In this document: positions 53,347 to 61,928 of the stretch, one piece after another | Position numbering within the stretch: position 1 is the first letter of the stretch | Layout: each line of letters starts with the position of its first letter | Assembly (NCBI RefSeq): GCF_004405105.1 | Contig: NZ_SORW01000023.1 | Location: forward strand, 101,500 to 165,499 | Source of the DNA: Jeotgalibacillus sp. R-1-5s-1 | Lineage (GTDB): Bacteria > Bacillota > Bacilli > Bacillales > Jeotgalibacillaceae | DNA length: 64,000 nt | Direction of reading: 5' to 3' | The notes under the pieces: generated by a model | The model's input: the letters and a program-made list of their open reading frames with translations, nothing else | Told to the model about the DNA's origin: nothing | Databases searched by the model: none | Translations under genes and position numbers: made by a program

Positions 53347-55083
53347 TTACTTGATTCGAAATTCTGAGACCAATTCACTGAGTTCTTCAGCCATTTTAGA
53401 TAAAGCTGCTGAACTTGCTGCAACTTCTTCCATTGATGCACTTTGTTCCTCTGAGGCAGCAGCAATCGATTGACTTTCAGCAGATGAATGCTCCACGATT
53501 TCTGCAGTAGACGCTACTGATTGAACCATCAATTCCGTGTTATAATCCAGTTCCTTGATGGCTTCCAGCACGCTTCCGGAAGCCGTAACAATAGCAGTAG
53601 TGGACTGTTCAATATCATTGAAACCATCATCAGTTTTCAACATAGCAATCATTCCTTCTGTAACAGAGCTTTCTCCTTCAGTCATAAAGGAAACAGACTG
53701 TTCAATTCCCTGGCGGATATCAGTTATCAGGTCGTGTATTTGTAAAGCAGATTTACTTGATTGCTCAGCGAGTTTTCTGATTTCATCAGCTACTACTGCA
53801 AATCCTTTACCATGCTCACCTGCTCTTGCAGCTTCGATTGCTGCATTTAACGAGAGAAGGTTTGTTTGTTCGGCTACTGCTGTAATTAAATCAAGTATAT
53901 TTCCAATTTCCTGAGATTTATTACCCAACTGATTGACAGCTATCGCTGCATTTCTTGTTTTGTCTTGAATGATGGACATCTTTTCAGATGTTTCTTTGAC
54001 GTGATTCTTTCCTTCTGTCACTTTTTGAGCTGAGAGAGATGCAGCACGTTCAACCGCTTCTGTATAGTCGTGGATTTCATTAATTTTACCCGAAATACTC
54101 TTCACAAGATCTTTCGAAGATCCGGCCTGTTCGGACTGTTCATTAGCGTTTTCTGAAATCGTTTGAATAGAAGCAGCAATTTGCTCTGTTGCACGATTCG
54201 TTTCATCAGCACTTGCTGATAATTCTTCAGAAGAAGCGGCGAGAGTATGTGAAACGGAAGAAATTCTACTGATCATTTCTGAAAGATTATTTTTCATTTT
54301 GTTCAGACTGCCAGCTAACTGGCCAATTTCATCTCTATTGCCAATATGAATGTCTTCAAATGATAAGTTATTGTTGCTGATTTCCTGCAGCTGACCCTGG
54401 ACCTGTAGAATAGGACGGGATAAATTTTTTGATAGAAAATAAACGAGAATGGCACCGGCAAATAATGAAACAAAAGTGGTTACGGCAATAACCGTTAGAA
54501 TTTCATTTGCTCCTTTATTAAAATCAAGGTAATAAGAACCGGTAGATATAATCCATCCCCAGTTCGGATCAAATGCACTGTACATAATTTTGTCTTCGAC
54601 TTTTTCCGGATCCGTAGGAAGAGGCCATGCATATTCAGTAAAACCGCCACCATTGTAAGCCTTTTCAAAAACATCTTTAACAAATGCAAATCCATTAACA
54701 TCTGTTACATCCATGATGTTCTCACCTTCGATTGTAGGATGAGCGATTAGTGTTCCGGTTTCATCATACACTGCAAAATACCCGTTATCCCCCAAATCCA
54801 CTGGTGAATCGATGGGTCTGCTACCATCACTTTGCAACTCCCCTATGAGTTGTGATTTCACCTGTTCCTGAGCTTCTTCTAATGATAGATCGCCTGCTTC
54901 AACCTGAGCGTTAACTGTTTCGATCATTTGTAGTGCAAGTTGAACAGAATTTTGAATCATCACTTCTCCGCTTTCAGTCAAATGATTTTTTGCTGAAAAA
55001 TAACTGACACTTCCCATCGTCAAGACGGGTAATAGTAACAGTACTGAACAAACAGATAACAACTTCCCCCGAACACTTCTCAT
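53347..55083 (-). CDS. Methyl-accepting chemotaxis protein (dCACHE/sCACHE, HAMP, MCP)
   Basis: 578 residues. TM1 (about 8-28), an extracellular sensor (about 30-185; [33 protein letters not shown] typical of Cache_2), TM2 (about 190-212), HAMP (about 213-265) and an MCP signalling domain. The hairpin tip is [20 protein letters not shown], followed by [17 protein letters not shown]. Membrane receptor signalling to CheA. No chemotaxis partner is nearby. Monocistronic. Confidence 0.95.
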   Translation of the reverse strand: MRSVRGKLLSVCSVLLLLPVLTMGSVSYFSAKNHLTESGEVMIQNSVQLALQMIETVNAQVEAGDLSLEEAQEQVKSQLIGELQSDGSRPIDSPVDLGDNGYFAVYDETGTLIAHPTIEGENIMDVTDVNGFAFVKDVFEKAYNGGGFTEYAWPLPTDPEKVEDKIMYSAFDPNWGWIISTGSYYLDFNKGANEILTVIAVTTFVSLFAGAILVYFLSKNLSRPILQVQGQLQEISNNNLSFEDIHIGNRDEIGQLAGSLNKMKNNLSEMISRISSVSHTLAASSEELSASADETNRATEQIAASIQTISENANEQSEQAGSSKDLVKSISGKINEIHDYTEAVERAASLSAQKVTEGKNHVKETSEKMSIIQDKTRNAAIAVNQLGNKSQEIGNILDLITAVAEQTNLLSLNAAIEAARAGEHGKGFAVVADEIRKLAEQSSKSALQIHDLITDIRQGIEQSVSFMTEGESSVTEGMIAMLKTDDGFNDIEQSTTAIVTASGSVLEAIKELDYNTELMVQSVASTAEIVEHSSAESQSIAAASEEQSASMEEVAASSAALSKMAEELSELVSEFRIK

Positions 55084-55199
55084 TCTAAACTCCCCTTTTT
55101 ATGTATACTTCTCCCTTTTATGTTAGTATCGGAAAAGAACAGGAGTTATTAAGTATAACGAAGTAATTAATTTTCGAAGTAGGATGGAAAGAATATAAG

Positions 55200-55228
55200 T
55201 GGATTTTTTTGCATAAAAAAAGTATAAT
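55200..55228 (+). promoter_or_regulatory. Possible promoter of the antitoxin RNA
   Basis: TGGATT at 55200-55205, 17 bases, TATAAT at 55223-55228. The -10 is perfect and the -35 is weak. It points toward the toxin 3' region. Confidence 0.5.
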
Positions 55229-55234
55229 AAAGTC

Positions 55235-55358
55235 AAAGATGAAAATGGGGTGTGAACACACCCCATCTCCGCAGCAGCGTGCATTTGCATGGCTGACTCG
55301 GTTACTTAATGAGGAAATAACCGTAATCCTGCCAGGGGGGACGGTTATTTCTTTTTTT
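55235..55358 (+). ncRNA. Predicted antisense RNA antitoxin (RatA-like)
   Basis: Bounded by the TATAAT at 55223 and the hairpin GAAATAACCGT/ACGGTTATTTC (55314-55351) followed by seven T. It overlaps the last codons of the toxin and its 3' UTR on the other strand, as in txpA/ratA and bsrG/SR4. The start is estimated from the promoter; the end is supported by the terminator. Confidence 0.6.
55241..55266 (-). terminator. Terminator-like hairpin for the toxin mRNA
   Basis: ATGGGGTGTG and CACACCCCAT form a 10-bp stem with a 2-base loop and a TTTTC tail on the minus strand. Confidence 0.6.
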
Positions 55359-55449
55359 GGCTGATTACCAGAGATAAAACGAGAGTTAAAATACTGATCA
55401 CAATAATACTCGCCTGTCCCGCAAGACTGAGTGCTTCAAATACGGTCAT
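55345..55449 (-). CDS. Holin-like type I toxin peptide (34 aa)
   Basis: Start ATG 55449 follows a very strong GGGGAGGTGATGCG site. The peptide begins MTVFEALSL, has a single hydrophobic helix (ASIIVISILTLVLSLVI) and ends SQKKK. This matches the TxpA/BsrG/putative holin-like toxin family (PF16935) of Bacillales, short membrane peptides repressed by an antisense RNA. It lies alone, outside any prophage, between a chemoreceptor and a GGDEF gene. Confidence 0.85.
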   Translation of the reverse strand: MTVFEALSLAGQASIIVISILTLVLSLVISQKKK

Positions 55450-55609
55450 CGCATCACCTCCCCTCGCCCGGGAAGCTGCAAATGCCTGCTGTATAGTCAG
55501 TATATCATAAAAGGAACGTATGTTCTATTTTAATATTGAAAAAAGTACCATTTTGTATCTAATGCATTAGTGATGATTTATAAATGAGTATATTTACCCT
55601 TAAAACATG

Positions 55610-56683
55610 TTATGCAATACACACTTTATTGCGACCGGATTTTTTTGCGTTATATAGCGCTTGATCTGCTCGATCAAACAGATCGTGATCAATTCTTTCT
55701 AAAGTTTGCAAATGGGCAGCTCCAATCGAAACTGTTAAACTCATTTTTTTATTATCTTTAATCGTAAATAAGTGTTCTTCAATATTTTGTCTTATTGTTT
55801 CCGCGATTTCAATTGTTTCCTGTATTTTGTATTCAGGAAGTAAAACTGTAAACTCTTCACCGCCGTTTCTTGCGACGTATCCCCGATCGCCAGTCAATAC
55901 TTTAATCAACCTTGCCGTTTCTATTAAAATCTGATCCCCGGCTATATGACCATATGTGTCATTAATTTTTTTGAAATGATCAATATCAATGATGATCAGA
56001 GAAATAGATCGGGTATCATTTGCCAGTGCCACGAAATAGTTATAATAATGATCAAATGATCGAACATTTAACAAACCGGTAAGTGGATCTTTTCTGGCGT
56101 TTTCCTGAATTTCATAGAAAGAGTCTGTTGCTTTTCTCATATAGCGTGCAAAATATATGACAACATATCCACCGATGAAGGAGAAGATCATGTGAAGGAA
56201 TGCAGGGTAGGCGATTGAAAATGACAGGTCTGAAACGATGAAAATGGATGACGTAAAAAGTACCTGTGCATAAATAAGCATCACTGTCCATTTCTTCCAT
56301 ATTGAAAGGGAAGAATACTGACCTATCATGCCGGTACCAGTACCAATAAGTAAAATCATAATCAATGCTACATTTGAGGGGAAATCCATATCTAAGAAGT
56401 AATGTCCGGTAATAACAACAATTGATGATACCATGGCTGTTAAAAAACCTCCATATAAAGCCACCATTGCAATCGGTACGTGTCGCATATCTAAAATGGT
56501 CGTATCATTTAAAGATAAGCTGTAATGCATTAAAACAATGCCAAAGAAGCCTGCGATGACGCCGTCGACCAATTTTAACTTCAAATCTGATTCTGTTGTC
56601 AGCTTACTTTTTTTAAATAAATGATGCCATAAAAACGTGAAAGAAATTAAAATAGATATGTTCACGATAAAATCACTTATCAT
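55610..56683 (-). CDS. GGDEF diguanylate cyclase with 5TM N-terminus
   Basis: 357 residues behind GGCGGAAAATAA. The N-terminal ~180 residues have about six hydrophobic segments like 5TMR-LYT/YdaK-type sensor regions. The GGDEF domain (about 198-355) starts RKDPLTGLLNVRSFD, has IIDIDHFKKINDTYGH and an intact GGEEF at 274-278. No RxxD inhibitory site is seen before it. It makes c-di-GMP from GTP at the membrane, likely in answer to a membrane or ligand signal, and may govern surface polymer output. Confidence 0.92.
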   Translation of the reverse strand: MISDFIVNISILISFTFLWHHLFKKSKLTTESDLKLKLVDGVIAGFFGIVLMHYSLSLNDTTILDMRHVPIAMVALYGGFLTAMVSSIVVITGHYFLDMDFPSNVALIMILLIGTGTGMIGQYSSLSIWKKWTVMLIYAQVLFTSSIFIVSDLSFSIAYPAFLHMIFSFIGGYVVIYFARYMRKATDSFYEIQENARKDPLTGLLNVRSFDHYYNYFVALANDTRSISLIIIDIDHFKKINDTYGHIAGDQILIETARLIKVLTGDRGYVARNGGEEFTVLLPEYKIQETIEIAETIRQNIEEHLFTIKDNKKMSLTVSIGAAHLQTLERIDHDLFDRADQALYNAKKSGRNKVCIA

Positions 56684-56877
56684 TTATTTTCCGCCTTTTT
56701 GAGAATTTTTAGTTAATAATAGTATATCATGGATGTTAGTCGTTTCCTTTTAATTAATTCTTAATACCTAATTTATTAACAGCCAGGTCTCTCTGACTGA
56801 ATAAAAGCAATATTTCTTTACAATTCTCCAGATACTAAGCAGAATGAAAGAGTTAATTTGAATAGGGAGACGAAGAT

Positions 56878-58044
56878 ATGAATATTACGGTTGCTGGAAC
56901 AGGATATGTAGGTTTGTCATTAGCTATACTGCTTTCAAAAAATCATCATGTAGTTGCTTACGATATTAATCAGGAAAAAGTAGATCAATTAAATAAGGAT
57001 GTACTTCCAATCCATGATTCTTATGCTGAAGATGACATCAAGAAGAATGGTTTACTATTTGTTGCAACTACCGATATGAATGAGGCTTTCACGAAAGCAG
57101 ATTATATCATTATTGCAACTCCTACGGACTATAATGATAAAGCAAATGCTTTTGATACGAAGTCTGTAGATCAGGTTATTGCAGATGCGCTAAAAATAAA
57201 CAAAACAGCATCCATTGTTATCAAATCTACCGTGCCAGTTGGTTATACAAAAAAAATGAACAGTCAATTTAAGACAGATCGCATTTTATTTTCTCCGGAA
57301 TTTTTAAGAGAAGGAAGAGCACTGGAGGATAATCTCCATCCTTCCCGTATTATTGTTGGGGGGGAGAAATCCAGAGCTGAGGCTTTTGGAGAATTATTGA
57401 AGCTGAATGCTGTAAAAAAAGAGGTTCCTTTAATTGTCTCAGATTCTTCTGAAGCAGAAGCCGTGAAGCTTTTTTCTAATACGTATCTGGCAATGAGAAT
57501 TGCTTTTTTTAATGAACTTGATTCATATGCTGAGAGGTACGATTTAAATGCTGCCCAAATTATAGAAGGTATAGGGTATGATGAAAGAATAGGGAATTAT
57601 TATAATAATCCTTCTTTTGGTTATGGAGGATATTGTCTGCCAAAAGACACAAAACAACTACTATCGGACTTTAAAGAAATTCCAAATCAAATGATAGGGG
57701 CGGTTGTAGCGTCAAATGATATTCGCAAACACCATGTTGTGAACCAGATCATAGCCAGAAAACCAAAATCCGTTGGTATTTACAGGTTAACGATGAAAAC
57801 TGGTTCAGATAACTTCAGGCAATCTGCTATTTTAGACGTCATCAGATTGCTAAAGGAAACGGATATTGAGTTAACGATTTATGAACCATTAATCAGTTCT
57901 TCAGACTTTGAAGGAATCAGGGTATATCATGAGCTTGATGAATTTAAGAGCAGGGCTGATCTTATCGTGACCAATCGTTGGGATGAGCAACTGCTTGATG
58001 TTAAAGAAAAAGTTTATACAAGAGATATTTATCACATCGATTAA
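56878..58044 (+). CDS. ugd: UDP-glucose/nucleotide-sugar 6-dehydrogenase
   Basis: 388 residues behind AATAGGGAGACGAAGAT. NAD-binding GTGYVG at residues 7-12, FSPEFLREG (substrate strand), NTYLAMRIAFFNELD, and the catalytic Cys253 in GYGGYCLPKDT. It oxidises UDP-glucose to UDP-glucuronate (or a related sugar) for capsule or teichuronic-type polymers. Followed 15 bases later by a glycosyltransferase, forming a small surface-polymer operon. Confidence 0.92.
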   Translation: MNITVAGTGYVGLSLAILLSKNHHVVAYDINQEKVDQLNKDVLPIHDSYAEDDIKKNGLLFVATTDMNEAFTKADYIIIATPTDYNDKANAFDTKSVDQVIADALKINKTASIVIKSTVPVGYTKKMNSQFKTDRILFSPEFLREGRALEDNLHPSRIIVGGEKSRAEAFGELLKLNAVKKEVPLIVSDSSEAEAVKLFSNTYLAMRIAFFNELDSYAERYDLNAAQIIEGIGYDERIGNYYNNPSFGYGGYCLPKDTKQLLSDFKEIPNQMIGAVVASNDIRKHHVVNQIIARKPKSVGIYRLTMKTGSDNFRQSAILDVIRLLKETDIELTIYEPLISSSDFEGIRVYHELDEFKSRADLIVTNRWDEQLLDVKEKVYTRDIYHID

Positions 58045-58059
58045 TTTGGAGGATCTAAA

Positions 58060-58869
58060 ATGGCAAATCCACTAGTCAGTATTGTAATACCCACTTATAA
58101 TCGGAAATCTGAACTGTCAGAGCTTTTAGCTTCATTGGTTGCACAGTCATTCAGAGATTTTGAAGTCATAGTGGTTAATGATGCAGGTGAAGGCATAGAA
58201 GAAATTATTTCATTATATCCCGACTTGATTTGCCAGATTATCAATCATGAAACTAATCAGCTTCACGTTCATGCCAGAAATAATGGAGTAAAGGCTGCAA
58301 AAGGTGAGTATATTATGCTGATTGACGATGATGACTGGATTGTTTCAACACATGTTGAAACCATGCTGAAAGAGATTAAACAGGCCGATCTTGTATACTC
58401 AGATGCAGAGATTGTTCAATATGATAAATTAAACGGGCGTAGGATACCTGTAAGCAGAGAGCTTTTTGCTTTTAATAGTTCTGTAGAAGATATGAAAAGC
58501 AATTCGACTTTTATTCCGTCAGGATGCCTTTATAAAAAAAGTATTCATGACCGTATCGGTTACTTTGATCCTGAAGTTAAAAACTACTGGGATTGGGATT
58601 TCTTTCTACGGACATCAGCAGAATTTCAAGTAAAAAGAGTAAAGTGTGCAGGAGTCATTTACGATTTTTCTCAAAACAACAACAATCAGTCTAAAAACCT
58701 GGACAGTATGGTTTTTTTCCTTTCAAGGCTTTCGGAAAAGCATGACTTGAAAAATGTTAAACCCAAAAACTTCCAAATTGTTCTGGAAGAATTGGCTTTG
58801 TCTGGTTTGAAAGATCTTTCATATTTAGTTTGGGATGGTAAAATGCCGAACACACGATATAATCCGTAA
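58060..58869 (+). CDS. Glycosyltransferase family 2
   Basis: 269 residues behind TTGGAGGATCTAAA. GT-A fold: VSIVIPTYNRKSELSELLAS, FEVIVVNDAGEG, RNNGVKAAKGEYIMLIDDDDW with the metal-binding Asp cluster, and WDWDFFLRTSAEF. Adds a sugar from a nucleotide donor to a growing surface polymer. No membrane segment. Second gene after ugd, so it may use UDP-glucuronate or a related sugar. The acceptor is unknown. Confidence 0.88.
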   Translation: MANPLVSIVIPTYNRKSELSELLASLVAQSFRDFEVIVVNDAGEGIEEIISLYPDLICQIINHETNQLHVHARNNGVKAAKGEYIMLIDDDDWIVSTHVETMLKEIKQADLVYSDAEIVQYDKLNGRRIPVSRELFAFNSSVEDMKSNSTFIPSGCLYKKSIHDRIGYFDPEVKNYWDWDFFLRTSAEFQVKRVKCAGVIYDFSQNNNNQSKNLDSMVFFLSRLSEKHDLKNVKPKNFQIVLEELALSGLKDLSYLVWDGKMPNTRYNP

Positions 58870-58880
58870 TCATTATTTTT

Positions 58881-58920
58881 AAAACCGGAAAGTTTTCATG
58901 ACTTTTCGGTTTTAATTTTT
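58881..58920 (+). terminator. Terminator of the ugd-glycosyltransferase operon
   Basis: AAAACCGGAAAGT and ACTTTTCGGTTTT (one mismatch) around a loop, then AATTTTTT. Confidence 0.8.
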
Positions 58921-58973
58921 TGAAATTCCATAATGTAGTAAATGAATACATGTCGCTGATTATTATATAAATA

Positions 58974-59002
58974 TTTACAGAGAAGAAAAATTCGTCTATA
59001 AT
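58974..59002 (+). promoter_or_regulatory. SigA-type promoter for the LCP gene
   Basis: TTTACA at 58974-58979, 17 bases, TATAAT at 58997-59002. Confidence 0.75.
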
Positions 59003-59035
59003 GTTCTTTATAAAGAACGAAAAGTAGGTGGCATA

Positions 59036-59965
59036 ATGAAGGTGAAGAAGAGAAAAAAGTTCATGAAAATTGTACTGCTGCTCGCTCTTGTTATTGTCAT
59101 GATTACTTCTATATCGGCTTTTTTTGCCTACAACAAAATTCAGTCTATCGCTACTGATATTCATCAGCCCATTGAAAGGGAATATTCTGTTAAACGAACA
59201 AAAAAGGTGGAACTTGAAGAAAAAGATCCAATTTCAATTCTTCTGATGGGCGTTGACGAAAGACCCGAAGAAGGAGATAAGGGAAGAGCTGATACGCTCA
59301 TTGTTGTGACAGTCAATCCTGTTTCAAATGATGTGAAAATGATGAGCATTCCAAGAGACACATATGTGAATATCCCAGGATATGGTCTGGATAAAATTAA
59401 CCATTCTTATGCATTCGGAGATGTTGAATTAGCGATTCAGACAGTGGAAGGATTTCTGGACATCCCTATTGACTATTTTTTAAAAGTGAATATGGAGAGT
59501 TTTATTCAGTTAATTGATGAGACGGGAGGAATTACAGTACAAAATGGCACTTCATTTACTTCTAACGGTATTTTTTTCGGTCAGGGTGAAATAACGTTGA
59601 GAAATGGAAATGAAGCCTTAAGCTATATTCAAATGCGTTATGAAGATCCAAGAGGAGACTTTGGAAGACAGGAACGACAAAGAATAGTTGTGGCAGCAGC
59701 TGTAAGGAAGGTTGCAGAAACAAGAAATCCCGGGGAGTTGCTTAACATTGTCAGTGTTTTGAGTGATTCGGTCAAAACGAATTTAAGTATTGAAGAAGTG
59801 ACTGAGTTATACAACTATTATAGAAAATCGGCCAATCAGATTGAAATGTCATCTCTAGACGGGGGACAGGGTCAATATATTAATGAGATTTACTATTATG
59901 TTGTACCAGAAAATTCTATAAATGAGAAAAGTGACATATTAAGAAGTCATCTCAATACTGAGTAA
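59036..59965 (+). CDS. LytR-CpsA-Psr (LCP) family ligase
   Basis: 309 residues. An N-terminal basic stretch and one TM helix (about 10-32), then the LCP domain: ISILLMGVDERPEE, ADTLIVVTVNP, MMSIPRDTYVNIPGYG, DKINHSYAFG, and QMRYEDPRGDFGRQERQR. LCP proteins transfer undecaprenyl-linked teichoic acids, capsule or glycans onto peptidoglycan or proteins outside the membrane. It follows the ugd-GT operon and would be the ligase for its product. Confidence 0.93.
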   Translation: MKVKKRKKFMKIVLLLALVIVMITSISAFFAYNKIQSIATDIHQPIEREYSVKRTKKVELEEKDPISILLMGVDERPEEGDKGRADTLIVVTVNPVSNDVKMMSIPRDTYVNIPGYGLDKINHSYAFGDVELAIQTVEGFLDIPIDYFLKVNMESFIQLIDETGGITVQNGTSFTSNGIFFGQGEITLRNGNEALSYIQMRYEDPRGDFGRQERQRIVVAAAVRKVAETRNPGELLNIVSVLSDSVKTNLSIEEVTELYNYYRKSANQIEMSSLDGGQGQYINEIYYYVVPENSINEKSDILRSHLNTE

Positions 59966-59977
59966 TCATGACATATA

Positions 59978-60013
59978 AAAGCCCTTCCCATACTGATTAT
60001 GAGAAGGGCTTCT
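59978..60013. terminator. Terminator between convergent genes
   Basis: AAAAGCCCTTC and GAAGGGCTTCTT with an ATA inner stem, between the LCP and M23 genes. Confidence 0.85.
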
Positions 60014-60034
60014 TATAATGCTCTTTATCAAAAT

Positions 60035-60850
60035 TTAAAAATTCTGTTCCCACGACCTCAGGTAAATATAAGAATCAATCGGGTAACCGTTCTGCGTCAT
60101 AATATTAAAATGGAAATGAGGTTTAGAAATAGAAGTGGTAGGTATTTTCATATCTCCAGTACTACCTGTATATCCAATCAGATCTCCTTGGGTCACAATG
60201 CTACCAACTTCAAACGTACCTGCAAAGCGGCCAAGATGACCGTATCTGAAAACAAATTCACCAGTATCAATATCGTAGTACCAGCCCTGGATATCATCCC
60301 ATCCTTTCGTGCGGACAATACCATCTGCTGCTGCAAAAACTTTTGTATTTTCAGGAACCGGGATTTCGATACCTGCATGATTTTTAAAGAATTTAAACTC
60401 TTTATCTTCTTCCGGGAACGTGTTGTAATATGTTGGAATCATTTTTTCATAAGTACCTTGTGGCAATGGGAAGGTAGAATCCTTGTAGGAAACAATGGTT
60501 GCAAGTGTTTCAAGTTTATTTTTTGCCGGTGTTACATAGCTGACTTTTGCATCTTTGAGAAAATAATAGCCTCCACCTACACCCAGATAAAGATCTTCTT
60601 CCAAATAAGTAAAGTTATAAACACGGAAAGATTGATCTTTTTTCCTGATAATATCTGAAGATGTCATTTTACCATCCTGAAGCTTTAAGAGAGGTAAATC
60701 CTGCTGAAGTGTAACTCTTCCAATTTGACCTTCTACCAGAGTCGCTTCACCCCATGGAACAAAAATCCTGAATTCACTGGCCTCTGCCTCCATCCCCCAG
60801 GCGAAAGAAAGACCTGAAAGAAATAAAATAGTGATTAGAAACTTTTTCAT
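60035..60850 (-). CDS. Secreted M23 peptidase with N-terminal VGGGYY-domain
   Basis: 271 residues behind ACAGGAGGCACTT. A signal peptide ends near AEASEF. The shared domain (about 28-112) has FVPWGEATLVEGQIGRVTL, FRVYNFTY, LGVGGGYYFLKDAK and YVTPAKNKLE. The M23/LytM domain follows (about 150-260), with His158, His205 in YGHL and the HxH pair at 245-247. The residue usually Asp is Glu162 (HAGIE), so zinc binding or activity may be altered. Expected to cut or bind peptidoglycan. It has a SigA-type promoter, not the ECF type. Confidence 0.88.
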   Translation of the reverse strand: MKKFLITILFLSGLSFAWGMEAEASEFRIFVPWGEATLVEGQIGRVTLQQDLPLLKLQDGKMTSSDIIRKKDQSFRVYNFTYLEEDLYLGVGGGYYFLKDAKVSYVTPAKNKLETLATIVSYKDSTFPLPQGTYEKMIPTYYNTFPEEDKEFKFFKNHAGIEIPVPENTKVFAAADGIVRTKGWDDIQGWYYDIDTGEFVFRYGHLGRFAGTFEVGSIVTQGDLIGYTGSTGDMKIPTTSISKPHFHFNIMTQNGYPIDSYIYLRSWEQNF

Positions 60851-60886
60851 AAGTGCCTCCTGTAAATATGTATTTGTATTACAATT

Positions 60887-60915
60887 ATATTACCGTTGTT
60901 ACTTAAATATTACAA
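60887..60915 (-). promoter_or_regulatory. SigA-type promoter for the M23 gene
   Basis: On the minus strand TTGTAA (60915-60910), 17 bases, TAATAT (60892-60887). Confidence 0.6.
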
Positions 60916-60971
60916 TATAATTATATAAATTTTTTTATATATTGTTAATATAACCATTTATACAATTTTTA

Positions 60972-61008
60972 AACAAAAAAGGATTACTCTTTTTAATGAG
61001 TAACCCTT
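60972..61008 (-). terminator. Terminator of the 61015 lipoprotein gene
   Basis: On the minus strand GGGTTACTC, an 8-base loop, GAGTAATCC and TTTTTTG. Confidence 0.75.
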
Positions 61009-61014
61009 GAACAT

Positions 61015-61707
61015 TTATTCTAATGTAATTGATTCACTTACCGGTTCACCTATAACTTCCAAGCTGGCATTATAAGGTTCAGAAATTCTAATCTCAAAGG
61101 ATTCAATCTGATCAACTGTTGAGTTATTCAAAACGTATGCATTCGTACCTTCATGACGAACATTACCGAAATATTCTCCGTCTATATAGTCCCCAAGGAA
61201 AAAGTTAGGCTCTAACTGCTCTTTAGTATTTGTGATAACGGTAGCCTGATCCAGATAGAAAGACACATCTTCGTTAAGAGAGTTTTCTCCGGCCATTCCA
61301 ATTACTAAAGTATGTATCTCTTCATTAACTTCTACTCCAAGTATATCTGCTAAGTCGACATTTTTTGGCTCATAGATGACCAGTGCAACTTTAGAGATTT
61401 CATAAGAAACGGGTCCGGTTGTTCCGCTAATGGATATTTCTTCATCTAAATATGTTGTAGTTACTTTTATATCCTGATCTTCTTCAATGATTGGTAATTC
61501 CTGTTCAGCCGTTTCTTCTGAGTTTTCTGCCTCAGCAATTTCAATATTTTCTTCTTCAGTTGAAAGGTCCTCGTTTATAACTGATGGTTCTGTAGCCGTT
61601 TCTTCTTTCGAATCATTCAATTGTTCATCAGTCACTGGTTTATCATCTGAACATGCTGTTGTAATTAGAAGTGAAGTAATTAAAATGGGATATAGATGTC
61701 TTTTCAT
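61015..61707 (-). CDS. Acidic lipoprotein of unknown function
   Basis: 230 residues starting MKRHLYPILITSLLITTACSD: lipobox TTAC gives a lipidated Cys near residue 19. A Glu/Ser/Thr-rich acidic linker follows (20-75), then a beta-rich domain (VTTTYLDEEISISGTTGPVS, NPVVITNT-like strands, FEIRISEPYNASLEVIG) reminiscent of DUF4352/Ig-like secreted folds. No ECF-type promoter is found. Divergent from the LtaS-like gene. Confidence 0.8.
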   Translation of the reverse strand: MKRHLYPILITSLLITTACSDDKPVTDEQLNDSKEETATEPSVINEDLSTEEENIEIAEAENSEETAEQELPIIEEDQDIKVTTTYLDEEISISGTTGPVSYEISKVALVIYEPKNVDLADILGVEVNEEIHTLVIGMAGENSLNEDVSFYLDQATVITNTKEQLEPNFFLGDYIDGEYFGNVRHEGTNAYVLNNSTVDQIESFEIRISEPYNASLEVIGEPVSESITLE

Positions 61708-61860
61708 GTTGGGTTCTCCTCACATTTGTACTAGACTTGTAACATTGTAACATTTTATTCTCATATGAAAAACAAGCTTAAACAATAAAATCATGACAAA
61801 AACTATCAAGATGCTGGTACATTTACTATTTTAACGGAAAGTAATTAATTATTTACGATC

Positions 61861-61889
61861 TTGTAAAACTTTTGTAAAGATAGTATAGT
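61861..61889 (+). promoter_or_regulatory. SigA-type promoter for the LtaS-like gene
   Basis: TTGTAA at 61861-61866, 17 bases, TATAGT at 61884-61889. Confidence 0.65.
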
Positions 61890-61928
61890 AATAACCGGAA
61901 AAATGTAACGGGAAAGGTGATTTTTATT

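Noticed and set aside
55345..55449. Holin-like peptide as part of a prophage
   Set aside because: No phage structural, lysis or integrase genes nearby; the antisense arrangement fits a type I toxin.
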